A DNA stretch of 64,000 bases from Onishia taeanensis (GTDB lineage: Bacteria; Pseudomonadota; Gammaproteobacteria; Pseudomonadales; Halomonadaceae). Location: the NCBI RefSeq assembly GCF_900100755.1, contig NZ_FNCI01000008.1:26861-90860 (forward strand). Reading direction: 5' to 3'. The notes below the pieces were generated by a model. It was given only the letters and a program-made list of their open reading frames with translations. It was not told the DNA's origin and ran no database searches. A program made the position numbers and the translations under genes. This document shows, piece by piece, positions 1 to 8,959 of this stretch (position 1 is its first letter; each line of letters opens with the position of its first letter).

Positions 1-76
1 TGGCGTCCCATAGGGGGTTCGAACCCCTGTCACTGCCGTGAAAGGGCAGTGTCCTGGACCACTAGACGAATGGGAC
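1..76 (-). tRNA. tRNA-Glu (anticodon TTC)
   Basis: Read on the minus strand this is a complete 76-nt tRNA with an encoded CCA end at positions 1-3. The acceptor arms GTCCCAT and ATGGGAC pair, the T loop reads GGTTCGAACC, and the anticodon stem CTGCC/GGCAG encloses the loop CTTTCAC, giving anticodon TTC for glutamate. The gene touches the window edge, so a following tRNA in the same transcript cannot be excluded. Confidence 0.97.
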
Positions 77-104
77 GTGGCCGAACCTCTTTAAGATGGC
101 GCGT

Positions 105-133
105 ATGTTACTGAGCACACTTGGCACTGTCAA
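105..133 (-). promoter_or_regulatory. Sigma70-type promoter of tRNA-Glu
   Basis: On the minus strand a perfect -35 box TTGACA (positions 133-128) is followed after exactly 17 bp by TAACAT (110-105) and then a GC-rich stretch, ACGCGCC. A GC-rich discriminator is typical of stringently controlled tRNA promoters. The predicted start lies about 20 bp before the mature tRNA 5' end. Confidence 0.75.
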
Positions 134-425
134 GCGCCTGTTGTGCCGCGCGTTTCCTCGCCTACACAGGCTATCCTATAAATCGTAAGACAGGCCACCA
201 GACGACTTAGTAGGTAGTAGGCACTGGCCTTGGCTTGCTTATAAGGTAGCCATTCAAGCTTATAAAGGTCCAGCGTCTAAAGGCCCAGCAAGGTGCCCTG
301 CATTGTGGGGCAACGGCCAGCGGTGGCAAAGTGAACTATCGGCGTGAAGGGGCGCGCGTCGACCGATGCAGTTAACCGACCGTCTTCGCCCGACATCGAT
401 CATTTTTGAAATCGGAAGGTACGCC
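134..425. other. Intergenic region with no recognised gene
   Basis: This stretch separates the divergent tRNA-Glu and msrB. Short open frames exist on both strands but none has a convincing ribosome binding site or family resemblance. It presumably carries the msrB promoter, but I could not pick a clear -35/-10 pair. Confidence 0.5.
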
Positions 426-827
426 ATGCGCAAGAAGATAGAAAAGAGCGAGGCCGAGTGGCGCAGCCAGCTCAGCCCAGAGCAGTATCGGGTCACCCGT
501 GAGAAAGGCACCGAACGGCCCTTTAGCGGTGACTACCAGGTTAAAGACGCCCAGGGCATCTATCACTGCGTCTGTTGCCATGCCCCGCTATTCGAGAACG
601 AGCACAAATTCGACGCCGGCTGCGGCTGGCCGAGCTTCGACCGCCCGCTAGGCAAGGGCTCGGTCGAGGAACATGAAGACACCAGCCACGGCATGCAGCG
701 TACCGAAGTGGTCTGCTCGCACTGTGACGCCCACCTGGGCCACGTCTTCCCGGACGGCCCGCCGGAGTCCACCGGCCTGCGTTACTGCATCAACTCGGTG
801 GCCATCGACTTCAACCGCGACGAGTAA
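426..827 (+). CDS. msrB: Peptide-methionine (R)-S-oxide reductase MsrB
   Basis: MsrB reduces the R epimer of methionine sulfoxide in proteins, with electrons normally from thioredoxin. The 133-residue product is about the usual length. It has the two zinc-binding CxxC pairs of the family (C48/C51 and C97/C100), the GCGWPSF motif with C66, and the catalytic cysteine C121 in RYCINS. No signal peptide is present, so it is cytoplasmic. An in-frame start lies upstream at 366, but GGAAGG just before the ATG at 426 and the family N-terminus starting near KSEAEW favour 426. The partner msrA lies 52 kb away and encodes an exported enzyme, so the two repair activities are neither fused nor co-transcribed. 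Confidence 0.96.
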   Translation: MRKKIEKSEAEWRSQLSPEQYRVTREKGTERPFSGDYQVKDAQGIYHCVCCHAPLFENEHKFDAGCGWPSFDRPLGKGSVEEHEDTSHGMQRTEVVCSHCDAHLGHVFPDGPPESTGLRYCINSVAIDFNRDE

Positions 828-892
828 CCCCTAGACCTTGCGCTTGTCTTGTTAGCCCTCTTCGCTAGTGCCTGCCTCGCTAGCCCTAGCCC

Positions 893-918
893 GCCGTCCA
901 TCTGCTAAGATGGACGGC
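893..918 (+). terminator. Perfect 10-bp hairpin between msrB and the GTPase gene
   Basis: Arms gccgtccatc and gatggacggc enclose a 6-nt loop. No T run follows, so it is not a standard intrinsic terminator. It ends 27 nt before the next start codon and could be a weak terminator, an attenuator or a leader structure. Confidence 0.4.
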
Positions 919-945
919 CGTTAGAAACGCGCAGGAGAAGAGGCC

Positions 946-1917
946 ATGCTGGGCTGGTACCCGGGACACATGCACAAGGCACGCCGCCAGATCACCGAGG
1001 CGCTGCCGGAAATCGACGTGGTGCTGGAGGTGCTCGACGCCCGTCTGCCCTATTCCAGCGCCAACCCTATGCTGGCCGAACTCACCGAGCACAAGCCGGT
1101 ACTGAAGATCCTCTCGCGCGCCGACCTTGCCGACCCGGAGCGCACCAAAGAGTGGGTCGCCTATTTCGATGCCCAGCCCAACACTCGTGCCCTGGCGGTG
1201 ACCACCACCCAGGCCCGCGAGCTCAAGCGCATTCCCAAGCTGTGCCATGAGCTTGCCGGTGACGTGCGAGCCGACCGCGACGTGCGGGTGATGGTGATGG
1301 GCATTCCCAACGTCGGTAAGTCGACCCTGATCAATGGCCTTGCCAAGCGCAAGATCGCCAAGACCGGCAACGAGCCGGCGGTCACCAAGCGCCAGCAGAA
1401 GGTGCGCATCGACGGCCGGGTGGCGCTGACCGATACCCCCGGCGTGCTGTGGCCGAAGATCGAGGACCAGGCCAGTGCTCACCGCCTGGCGGCCAGCGGC
1501 GCCATCCGCGATACCGCCATCGACTACCTGGACGTCGCCGTAGTCACCGCCGCCGAACTGGCCAAGCGCTACCCCGAGTCGCTTAGCCAGCGCTATAAGC
1601 TGAAAGCGCTACCGCCTTATCAGGGCAACCCTGCCGCCGATTCCGTCGAGGCCGACGGCCCGGTGCGCGTTGACCTGCTGGCCCTCGCCGGCTTCGACGG
1701 CAACGCCATCGTGCGTGACATCGCCGCCAAACGCGGCGGCCTGCGCCCGGGCGGCGAGGTCGACCTGCACCGTGGCGCCGAGGTGCTGCTGCACGAACTG
1801 CGCGATGGCAAGCTCGGGCGGCTGACGCTTGAGACCCCGGCGGACATCCCGCCACCCCCGGCCCCTGAGGCCGATGAGGCCGACAGCGAAGACGCCGCAA
1901 CCAACGCCGACTCTTGA
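946..1917 (+). CDS. ylqF: Circularly permuted ribosome-biogenesis GTPase, YlqF/RbgA type
   Basis: RbgA-type GTPases help late assembly of the 50S ribosomal subunit. The G motifs occur in the permuted order of the family: the G4 position LSRAD (56-60) comes first, then the P-loop GIPNVGKST (119-127) and G3 DTPG (163-166). The N-terminus MLGWYPGHMHKA is the family hallmark. Length (323 aa) is a little above the usual 280-300, and the last 25 residues are an acidic, proline-rich tail. The start follows an AGGAGAAG ribosome binding site. The G4 motif is SRAD rather than the usual NKAD, which should affect guanine recognition only modestly because the Asp is kept. It lies 118 bp after msrB on the same strand. 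Confidence 0.9.
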   Translation: MLGWYPGHMHKARRQITEALPEIDVVLEVLDARLPYSSANPMLAELTEHKPVLKILSRADLADPERTKEWVAYFDAQPNTRALAVTTTQARELKRIPKLCHELAGDVRADRDVRVMVMGIPNVGKSTLINGLAKRKIAKTGNEPAVTKRQQKVRIDGRVALTDTPGVLWPKIEDQASAHRLAASGAIRDTAIDYLDVAVVTAAELAKRYPESLSQRYKLKALPPYQGNPAADSVEADGPVRVDLLALAGFDGNAIVRDIAAKRGGLRPGGEVDLHRGAEVLLHELRDGKLGRLTLETPADIPPPPAPEADEADSEDAATNADS

Positions 1918-2038
1918 GCTGCGAAGCCTTTAGAGCACCGCCCCTGAAGCGGGTTGCCAGCTTCCGTCTTGCGCCGACGATACGCGTGCCGGGCCCCGTT
2001 TAGCGGGGCCACCCCTGGACTCACTACCCGGACACCTC

Positions 2039-3271
2039 ATGGATACCCCGACGCCCATCAACAAGTCCCAAAAGCTGCACAACGTCTGCTACGACATTCG
2101 CGGGCCGGTGCTCGACCACGCCAAGCGTCTCGAAGACGAAGGCCAGCGCATTCTCAAGCTGAACATCGGCAATCCGGCGCCGTTCGGCTTCGAGGCCCCG
2201 GAAGAGATCCTGCAGGACGTGATGCGCAATCTGCCCACTGCTCAGGGCTACTGCGACTCCAAGGGCCTCTATTCGGCACGCAAGGCGATCATGCAGGAAT
2301 GCCAGCGCAAGCAGATTCCCGGCGTCGGCATCGAGGACATCTTCATCGGCAACGGCGTCTCAGAATTGATCGTGATGGCCATGCAGGCCCTGCTCAATGA
2401 CGGCGATGAGGTGCTGATCCCCGCCCCCGACTACCCGCTGTGGACGGCGGCCACCAACCTTTCAGGCGGCCGCGCGGTGCACTATCGCTGCGACGAGCAG
2501 GCCGACTGGGCGCCGGACATGGACGACATTCGTGCCAAGGTGACCAGCCACACCAAGGCCATCGTGCTGATCAATCCCAACAATCCCACCGGCGCCGTCT
2601 ATCCGCCGGAGGTGATCCGCGAGCTGCTGGAGATCGCCCGCCAGCACAACCTAGTGGTGTTCTCCGACGAGATCTACGACAAGATTCTCTATGACGAAGT
2701 AGAGCATGTCTCCACCGGATCCCTGGCCGGCGATGACCAGCTGGTGGTGACCATGAACGGCCTGTCCAAGAGCTATCGCTGCGCGGGCTTCCGCTCCGGG
2801 TGGATGATTCTCTCCGGCAACGTCGCCAAGCAGCGCGGCGCTGACTTCATCCAGGGCCTCAACATGCTGGCCTCGATGCGTCTATGCGCCAACGTGCCGG
2901 CACAGCACGCCATCCAGACGGCCCTGGGCGGCTATCAGTCGATCAACGACCTGATCCTGCCGGGTGGGCGCCTCAAGGCACAGCGCGACATCACCGTCGA
3001 GAAGCTCAACGAGATTCCTGGGGTGTCCTGCGTGACGCCCAAGGGCGCGCTCTACGCCTTCCCCAAGCTCGACCCCAAGGTGCATCCGATCGTCGATGAC
3101 CAGAAGATGGTGCTCGACCTGCTGCTGCAGGAAAAGATCCTGCTGGTGCAAGGCACGGCCTTCAACTGGCCGGAGCCTGACCATGTGCGCATCGTCACCC
3201 TCCCCTGGGCCGACCAGTTGGGAGACGCGCTGGAACGCTTCGGTCGCTTCCTGTCCCGCTACCGTCAGTGA
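2039..3271 (+). CDS. alaA: Alanine-synthesising aminotransferase AlaA
   Basis: This is a class I/II PLP-dependent aminotransferase closest to AlaA (YfbQ), which makes alanine from pyruvate and glutamate. Visible fold-type I marks are NNPTG (181-185), SDEIYD (209-214) and the PLP lysine K244 in NGLSKSYRCAGFR. The 410-aa length matches E. coli AlaA (about 405). The N-terminal segment with KLHNVCYDIRGPV is characteristic of AlaA rather than aspartate aminotransferases. The gene stands alone, 121 bp after the GTPase gene and 168 bp before htpX. Substrate is inferred from family resemblance. Confidence 0.9.
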   Translation: MDTPTPINKSQKLHNVCYDIRGPVLDHAKRLEDEGQRILKLNIGNPAPFGFEAPEEILQDVMRNLPTAQGYCDSKGLYSARKAIMQECQRKQIPGVGIEDIFIGNGVSELIVMAMQALLNDGDEVLIPAPDYPLWTAATNLSGGRAVHYRCDEQADWAPDMDDIRAKVTSHTKAIVLINPNNPTGAVYPPEVIRELLEIARQHNLVVFSDEIYDKILYDEVEHVSTGSLAGDDQLVVTMNGLSKSYRCAGFRSGWMILSGNVAKQRGADFIQGLNMLASMRLCANVPAQHAIQTALGGYQSINDLILPGGRLKAQRDITVEKLNEIPGVSCVTPKGALYAFPKLDPKVHPIVDDQKMVLDLLLQEKILLVQGTAFNWPEPDHVRIVTLPWADQLGDALERFGRFLSRYRQ

Positions 3272-3439
3272 TGGGCATAGCGGGATCCATGAGAGACCAG
3301 TGAGTGTGCGACGCAAAGGTTTTAGGCATCGCCGCTGATAGGACTTGAAACCGACGCGCATAAGACGTATCTAAGCTAGCGTATTTGAACGCGCCGGCAA
3401 CCGCCGGCGCCAAGCCCTCTGCACGGGAGCGTCCATGAC

Positions 3440-4336
3440 ATGATGCGCATCATCCTCTTCCTCGCCACTAACCTGGCGGTCGTGCTGATCGCCAGCATCA
3501 CCCTCCGCCTGCTCGGGGTTGAGCCCTACCTGAACGCCCAGGGCATGAACATGAACAGCCTGCTGATCTTCTGTTTCGTGTTCGGTATGGCGGGCTCGCT
3601 GGTCTCGCTGTTCATCTCCAAGTGGATGGCCAAGCGCAGCACCGGTACTCAGGTCATCGAACAGCCAAGTAACGCCACCGAGAAGTGGCTGCTCGAGACC
3701 GTTGCCGAGCTGGCCCGTGAGGCCGGCATCAAGACGCCAGAGGTCGGCATCTTCCCGGCGCAGCAGTCCAACGCCTTCGCTACTGGCTGGAACAAGAACG
3801 ACGCCCTGGTGGCGGTCTCTGCGGGCCTGCTCAATCGCATGCGCCCGGAAGAGATTCGTGCGGTGCTGGCTCACGAAATCGGCCACGTCGCCAACGGCGA
3901 TATGGTCACCCTGGCGCTGATCCAGGGCGTGCTGAACACCTTCGTGATGTTCTTCGCGCGGGTCGTCGCTCAAGTGGTCGACAGCTTCCTGCGCAAGGAC
4001 GATAACGGAGGCCTTGGGTTCTTCGGCTACTTCGCGGTAGTGATCGTCGCCGAGATCGTCTTCGGCCTGATCGCCTCGATCATCGTCGCCTGGTTCTCAC
4101 GCTTTCGTGAGTACCGCGCCGACTCCGCCGGCGCCAAGCTGGCCGGCAGCGGCGCGATGATCAACGCCCTGGCGCGTCTCAAGGCCGAGCACGAGATGCC
4201 GGACCAGATGCCCGACACCCTGACCGCCTTCGCCATCACCACCGGCCAGACCCGCAAGCTGATGGAGAAGCTGTTCGCCAGTCACCCGCCGCTGGATGAT
4301 CGCATTCGCGCGCTTAAGGAATCGGCCTATCGCTAA
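3440..4336 (+). CDS. htpX: Membrane zinc metalloprotease HtpX
   Basis: HtpX is an inner-membrane M48 protease that degrades misfolded membrane proteins, working alongside FtsH. The 298-aa product has two N-terminal membrane helices (about 4-24 and 38-60), the zinc-binding HEIGH at 145-149, a pair of hydrophobic segments at about 160-220, and the third ligand E224 in FREYRAD. The usual E. coli length is 293. Two adjacent ATG codons (3440 and 3443) could serve as start, with GGGAG upstream. A strong terminator follows. htpX is heat-shock or envelope-stress controlled in other bacteria, but no such promoter is evident here. Confidence 0.95.
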   Translation: MMRIILFLATNLAVVLIASITLRLLGVEPYLNAQGMNMNSLLIFCFVFGMAGSLVSLFISKWMAKRSTGTQVIEQPSNATEKWLLETVAELAREAGIKTPEVGIFPAQQSNAFATGWNKNDALVAVSAGLLNRMRPEEIRAVLAHEIGHVANGDMVTLALIQGVLNTFVMFFARVVAQVVDSFLRKDDNGGLGFFGYFAVVIVAEIVFGLIASIIVAWFSRFREYRADSAGAKLAGSGAMINALARLKAEHEMPDQMPDTLTAFAITTGQTRKLMEKLFASHPPLDDRIRALKESAYR

Positions 4337-4385
4337 CGCCAGCCGACGATAGCGCCGCGCTAACGACAGTCCTGCGGTAAACGAC

Positions 4386-4420
4386 AAGGGCCCGCCCTCT
4401 TCACGAGGGCGGGCCCTTTT
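4386..4420 (+). terminator. Rho-independent terminator after htpX
   Basis: A 14-bp perfect stem (AAGGGCCCGCCCTC with its complement) and a 5-nt loop end in TTTT. It lies between htpX and the convergent antiporter gene and, with AA on its left arm, may act in both directions. Confidence 0.9.
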
Positions 4421-4465
4421 GCACTTGGGAAGCCACTAACGGCGCACCTTACCGGCTTTGGCCGC

Positions 4466-5983
4466 CTAGCGGGCCTCGCTGACCAGCGACTCGGCCATCG
4501 GCGTCGGCTCGCTGTCCTCGGCCTCGGCGGCGGACAGCGGCACGACCTTGAAGCCGACCATGGCATAGACGATCGCCAGGCCGAAGTTCACCAGATTGAA
4601 GATGGCGAACGGCAGATAGGACAGGGTCGCCACGCCGAGTGTGGCCGCCATATAGGCACCGCAGCTGTTCCAGGGAATCAGCGGCGAGGTGATGGTGCCG
4701 GAGTCCTCCAGCGAGCGCGACAGATTGACCGGCGCCAGCCCGCGGCGACGGAATTCGGCCCGGTACATGCGACCCGGCAGGATCACCGAGATGTACTGAT
4801 CGCCGGTGATGATGTTGGACGAAAGCCCGGTGCCCAGCGTGGTAATGATCAAGGCGCCCGCGCTCTTGGTCACGCCCAGCATGCCCCGTACCAGCCGTTC
4901 GAGAAGCCCCAGCCGCTCGATCACGCCGCCGAAGGCCATCGCCGAGAGAATCAGCCAGACGGTGTTGAGCATGCTCGCCATGCCGCCCTTGCTCAACAGA
5001 TCGTCGAAGACGGCATTGCCCGTATTGGCCACATAGCCATCGAACAGCGCCATCCACACGCCCTTGAGCAGCGCCATCGGCGTGGCCAGGTCCGCTCCGC
5101 CGGCCAATGAAACGACCGCCTCGGGCTGGAAGATCACGGCGAACACCGCCCCCATCAGGGCGCCGATCACGATAGTCGGAAAGGCCGGCCAGCGGCGCAC
5201 CGCCATCACCAGCAGCACGGCCAGCGGAATCAGCAGATGCGGCCCGATGGCGTAGCTTTCATTCAGCCTGCCCTGCAGCGCCAGCACCTGCTCGGGCGTT
5301 GCCTGGCCTGCCTCGGCCTGCAGCCCCAGCACCCAGAAGGCCACCAGCGCGATCACAAGGCTAGGCACCGTGGTCCACAGCATATGGCGGATGTGCTCGA
5401 AGAGCTCGACACCCGCCGCGGCCGGCGCCAGGTTGGTGGTATCGGACAGGGGCGACAGCTTGTCGCCGAAATAGGCACCGGAGATCACCGCGCCAGCGCT
5501 TACCGCCGACGACAAGCCCAGGCCGTCGGCAATACCGATCAGGCCGATGCCCAGGGTGCCGGCCACCGTCCAGGAACTGCCCACCGACAGCGCCACCACG
5601 GCGCACAGCAGGCAGGCACTGGCATAGAAGTACTGCGGGGCGATCACATCGAGCCCGTAATAGATCATCGATGGCACCACGCCGCCGAGAATCCAGGTAC
5701 CGATCATCGCCCCCACGGCCAGCAGGATCAGAATGGCGCCCAGCGAGATCTGGATGCCGTGGTTGATGGCATCCTCGATGTCCTGCCAGCCGTAGCCGTT
5801 CTTCATGCCCACCAGGCCCGCCAGCAGCGCACCGAGCAACAACACGACCTGATTGGGCCCCCAGGAGGCATCGGCACCGAACAACACCACCGCCAACACC
5901 AGCATGGCCACCACTACCGCCACCGGCATCAGCGCATCGAGAAAGGAAGGAGCGCGCACCTCGCGCGACCGGGTATCAGACAT
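4466..5983 (-). CDS. nhaC: NhaC-family Na+/H+ antiporter
   Basis: This is a polytopic inner-membrane protein of about 505 residues with 11-12 hydrophobic segments, of the NhaC family that exchanges cytoplasmic Na+ for protons. Characteristic stretches include GSSWTVAGTLG, SGAYFGDKLSPLSDTTN (about 180-196) and the late segment with PLIPWNSCGAYM. The polar DKLSPLSDTTN block is strongly conserved in NhaC. I place the start at 5983 (MSDTRSREV), preceded by GAGGGACG, rather than seven codons upstream where no binding site is seen. Sodium extrusion fits a halophile. Malate:Na+/lactate antiporters of the same family are an alternative. Confidence 0.88.
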   Translation of the reverse strand: MSDTRSREVRAPSFLDALMPVAVVVAMLVLAVVLFGADASWGPNQVVLLLGALLAGLVGMKNGYGWQDIEDAINHGIQISLGAILILLAVGAMIGTWILGGVVPSMIYYGLDVIAPQYFYASACLLCAVVALSVGSSWTVAGTLGIGLIGIADGLGLSSAVSAGAVISGAYFGDKLSPLSDTTNLAPAAAGVELFEHIRHMLWTTVPSLVIALVAFWVLGLQAEAGQATPEQVLALQGRLNESYAIGPHLLIPLAVLLVMAVRRWPAFPTIVIGALMGAVFAVIFQPEAVVSLAGGADLATPMALLKGVWMALFDGYVANTGNAVFDDLLSKGGMASMLNTVWLILSAMAFGGVIERLGLLERLVRGMLGVTKSAGALIITTLGTGLSSNIITGDQYISVILPGRMYRAEFRRRGLAPVNLSRSLEDSGTITSPLIPWNSCGAYMAATLGVATLSYLPFAIFNLVNFGLAIVYAMVGFKVVPLSAAEAEDSEPTPMAESLVSEAR

Positions 5984-6170
5984 GATCTTGCGTCCCTCGA
6001 ACAATGAGCGGGCAAGCTTGCCTGTCCGCGCGGTTCGAGGGCAGCCCCGGTGTCCCGATCCTAGAGACGATGTCCCAGGATCGAAAAAACACCGCGCATT
6101 TTTATAAGACTAAGGTCGCATAAGGCCACGCTGGCGGCGCGGGCACTCATTAGCCTGCTCGGCTAGATGA

Positions 6171-7346
6171 TCAGCCCTCGACTTCGACGGTGAAGCCGGC
6201 CGCGGCAAGCAAGGGCTCGAGCGACGCCGCCGCCGGACGAAGGCGCACCTCGAGGGTAGAAAACTCGCGGCGTAGCGGGTACTCACTGCGGTAGGCGTCG
6301 AACCCGGCCGTCAGGCCCTGCTCGCGCTGATAGCGAATCAAGCCATCATGATCCCGGCGCACGTCATAACAGGCCCGCACGCAGAGCCTCAGGGCCTCCC
6401 AGGGCGCAAGGCCGGCATCCAGGGTCAGGTTCGGCAGCGCAGGCGCCGGCGCCAGGTCCTCAAACGCCACCCGCACCGGCAGGCCGAAGTGCTTCATCGC
6501 CGCTCGATAGACCTGATGGGTGCCGCGCAGTTTGCCGTCCAGGCTGTGGCCGGCGATATGCGGGGTGGCAATATCGGCCAGCCGCCACAGGGCTTCGTCG
6601 ATGGCCGGCTCGTCTTCGAAGACGTCCAGCACGGTGCGCAGGTCGCTCCTGGCCGCCAGGCGCGCCAGCAGTGCCTGGCCGTCGAGACAGTCGCCGCGCC
6701 CGGCGTTGAGTAGCCAGGTGCCCGGCTCGAGGGCGGCGATGCGCGCCTCATCGAGCAGGTGGTGAGTGCGATGCTCGCCCTCGCGCACCAGCGGGGTGTG
6801 CAGGCAAAGCACGTCACAGGTCTCGATCAGGGTGTCGAGATCATCGAACGGGAGCCTCGGTTCATCGGCTTCGAGATCGGCTTCTCGTTCTGCTCTGGGC
6901 GGATCGCAGACTCGGCAATCCAGGCCCAGGGCCGTCAGGCGCCGATAGAGGCGCCCGCCGACGTTACCGGCGCCGACGATGCCGATTCGGCGCTGGTCGA
7001 GCTCAGTGCCCTCGCGCTCGGCCAGGGTTAGCAAACTCGACAGCACATAGTCGACCACCGCCTCGGCATTGCAGCCCGGGGCGTTGGCAAAGCCGATGCC
7101 TCGAGCCTCGAGGGCCGCCTGGTCGATATGATCGGTGCCGATGGTGCAGGTGCCGACGAAACGCAGCCGGGAATCCTCGAGTAGCGCCTCGTCGACCCGG
7201 GTAATCGAGCGCACCACCAGCACCTCGGCGCCGGCGTCGCGCACCGCCTGGGCATCGATCTCGCGGCCGGGCCGCCTAGTGATCGAGCCCAGCTCGGCAA
7301 AACAGGCCTCGGCCTTGGGTATCAGGGAGTCGATGAGCAGACGCAT
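6171..7346 (-). CDS. pdxB: Erythronate-4-phosphate dehydrogenase PdxB
   Basis: PdxB oxidises 4-phosphoerythronate in the DXP-dependent pathway to pyridoxal phosphate. The 391-residue product has the D-isomer-specific 2-hydroxyacid dehydrogenase layout: split catalytic domain, a Rossmann fold with GAGNVG at 125-130, NAGRGDC at 214-220, DVFEDEP at 241-247, and the catalytic His region TPHIAGHS at 261-268. The C-terminal 100 residues match the PdxB dimerisation domain that separates it from SerA. E. coli PdxB has 378 aa. An upstream in-frame ATG exists, but AAGGAA before 7346 and the family N-terminus decide the start. Divergent from the WGR gene. Confidence 0.95.
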   Translation of the reverse strand: MRLLIDSLIPKAEACFAELGSITRRPGREIDAQAVRDAGAEVLVVRSITRVDEALLEDSRLRFVGTCTIGTDHIDQAALEARGIGFANAPGCNAEAVVDYVLSSLLTLAEREGTELDQRRIGIVGAGNVGGRLYRRLTALGLDCRVCDPPRAEREADLEADEPRLPFDDLDTLIETCDVLCLHTPLVREGEHRTHHLLDEARIAALEPGTWLLNAGRGDCLDGQALLARLAARSDLRTVLDVFEDEPAIDEALWRLADIATPHIAGHSLDGKLRGTHQVYRAAMKHFGLPVRVAFEDLAPAPALPNLTLDAGLAPWEALRLCVRACYDVRRDHDGLIRYQREQGLTAGFDAYRSEYPLRREFSTLEVRLRPAAASLEPLLAAAGFTVEVEG

Positions 7347-7568
7347 GGCGATTCCTTGCAGCTTGCGAAACGGGTTGGGGCCAGTGCTGGGCACGGCCGT
7401 GGCCAGCGTGATGGGTTGTTCATGCCGGCCAGGCCGTTACAATAGCACGCAAGCCAAGCCCGCAAGGGCGCGGCCTTTAGCGTTTAACGCCCATTTTTCG
7501 CTCGTTTTCATCCCCGTTTCCGTGCCGCTTTTTTATTGCGCGCACGCGCAATGCCGCCAGGAGCCGCC

Positions 7569-7850
7569 GTGATCGTTCGCTGGGAAAGTAACCACGACTA
7601 TGTGCTGGTGCACGTGCATCAGGACATGTTCGGCGATTGGATCTTCAGCCGCGCCTGGGGGCAAATCGGCACCCAGTTCGGCGGCCTGCAGCACCGGCTG
7701 GCGGACGACCATGCCCAGGCCATGCTGTGGCTCGAGGACGTCGCCACCATTCAGACGTCCCGGGGCTTCCACAAGGTGCTGGAAGCGCAGGACGACACCC
7801 CAGAAGGCCGCGACGCCGTGCAGCAGCTCTCGCTGCTCGACGCCCTCTAG
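7569..7850 (+). CDS. Stand-alone WGR-domain protein
   Basis: This 93-aa protein is essentially one WGR domain: an aromatic-rich beta segment (YVLVHVHQDMFGDWIFSRAWG) followed by GQIGTQFGG and an alpha-helical A-rich stretch with a conserved late aromatic (SRGFHKVL). WGR domains bind nucleic acid in PARPs and in bacterial MolR/YehF proteins. As a small solo protein its role is unknown. The GTG at 7569 is preferred because AGGAG lies five bases upstream; ATG codons at 7551 and 7536 have no binding site. It overlaps by 3 bp, tail to tail, with the glutaredoxin-like gene. Confidence 0.78.
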   Translation: MIVRWESNHDYVLVHVHQDMFGDWIFSRAWGQIGTQFGGLQHRLADDHAQAMLWLEDVATIQTSRGFHKVLEAQDDTPEGRDAVQQLSLLDAL

Positions 7851-8265
7851 GCCTCGCCTTTCGAGCCGCCAAGCGAGCTGCCAAACGAACTGCCAAGCGA
7901 GCTTCCAAAATAGCGCCGGCCGTTCTGCATCACCGCCCCCTCAGGCTCAGGCTTGGCGGCAGCATCGGTGTCTTGCGCCTGCTGCCAAGCCGCATGATCG
8001 AGCCACCCTCGCGCCTCTAGCCAGGCGGCGAGCCTCGCGGGCTCGAAGCCCCGCTCCAGCTCGTTCCCTGCCGCATCCTCGAGTACCGGAATCCGCTCAC
8101 CAAAGCGTGCCAGCAGCGCGGCGTCGTCTGCGATCTCGACCCGGCGCAGCGCCGGCGCCTGTGGCCCCAGCCGCGCAAGCCAGGCCTCCAGCGCTTCGCA
8201 TAGGTGGCAGCCGAGGGTGGTAAAAAGCGTCAGGCCTGCGGTGCTGTTGATAAGACAATCTCCAT
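7847..8265 (-). pseudogene. Glutaredoxin-like (DUF836) gene with a 1-nt frameshift near its start
   Basis: From 8233 down to the stop at 7847-7849 the minus strand encodes a clear thioredoxin-fold protein: LTLFTTLGCHLCEALEAWL, with the CxxC redox pair, then DDAALLARFGERIPVL, the cis-Pro segment, and a Gly/Ser tail made of GSSL/GSSF repeats. No ATG, GTG or TTG exists in this frame. An ATG at 8265-8263, with AGGGAA seven bases upstream, reads MEIVLSTAPQA and then hits TGA. Adding one base around 8233-8236 would join the two frames into a full-length protein. So either the gene is broken by a single deletion or the assembly lost a base. It lies 37 bp after tpm on the same strand. Confidence 0.72.
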
Positions 8266-8302
8266 CAGACGTTCCCTTACATGCATTCGGTCATTCACCA
8301 GG

Positions 8303-8959
8303 TCATGCAGTCGGCGTCAGCCGCCAGGCGACCTCCACGAAACGCGTCACGCCGGCCTCGCGGAAGCGCTGCTGATTGGCGATCACGTCCTTGCGGGAAA
8401 GCTCGGTAAGCGTGTGAGAAGCGCGATAGAGGCGCTCGATCTCGTCGGGCAGCACCGGAAACGGTGGGCCATTCATCTCTTGTGGATCGTATTCGAAGCT
8501 GATCAGTAGCTGCGGCGCATCGCCCGACAGGGCCCGCAGCTGTGCCACATAGGCTTGGCGCATCGCCGCCGGCAACGCCACCAGCGCCGCCCGATCATAG
8601 ACCAGCGCCACCGCGTCCAGGTCAGCCGGCTCAAGCGCGAAGATATCGCCCTGATAGACCGTCAGCGCACCATGACAATAGCGACGACCGCCCTTCCAGG
8701 CCTCGATCTGCGGCTCAACGCCCAGTTCGGCGAACAGCTGGCTGACGGCACGCTCGCTGAGCTCCGCGCCGACGACTCGGTAGCCCTGGTCCAGCAACCA
8801 GCCGATATCCAGCGTCTTGCCGCACAGGGGCAGGAAGACTCGCGCGCCTGCAGGCAAATCGAAGCCGCCCACAAAGCGCGTGAGAATGGGGTGAACGAAG
8901 GGCAGGTGAAAGCCGAGCTGGTCGTTTTGCCAACGCTCTTGCCAGAACGCTTGCTCCAT
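8303..8959 (-). CDS. tpm: Thiopurine S-methyltransferase-like protein
   Basis: This SAM-dependent methyltransferase family in bacteria is linked to methylation of thiopurines and of selenium or tellurium compounds. The 218-aa product begins MEQAFWQERW, carries the SAM motif I region VFLPLCGKTLDIGWLL and the following VVGAELSE, and has the family-typical YDRAALVALP. Bacterial TPMTs are 215-220 aa, which matches this start; a GGAG lies 8-9 bases upstream. An in-frame start at 9001 would add 14 residues without support. The glutaredoxin-like gene follows closely and may be co-transcribed. The physiological substrate cannot be told from sequence. Confidence 0.9.
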   Translation of the reverse strand: MEQAFWQERWQNDQLGFHLPFVHPILTRFVGGFDLPAGARVFLPLCGKTLDIGWLLDQGYRVVGAELSERAVSQLFAELGVEPQIEAWKGGRRYCHGALTVYQGDIFALEPADLDAVALVYDRAALVALPAAMRQAYVAQLRALSGDAPQLLISFEYDPQEMNGPPFPVLPDEIERLYRASHTLTELSRKDVIANQQRFREAGVTRFVEVAWRLTPTA

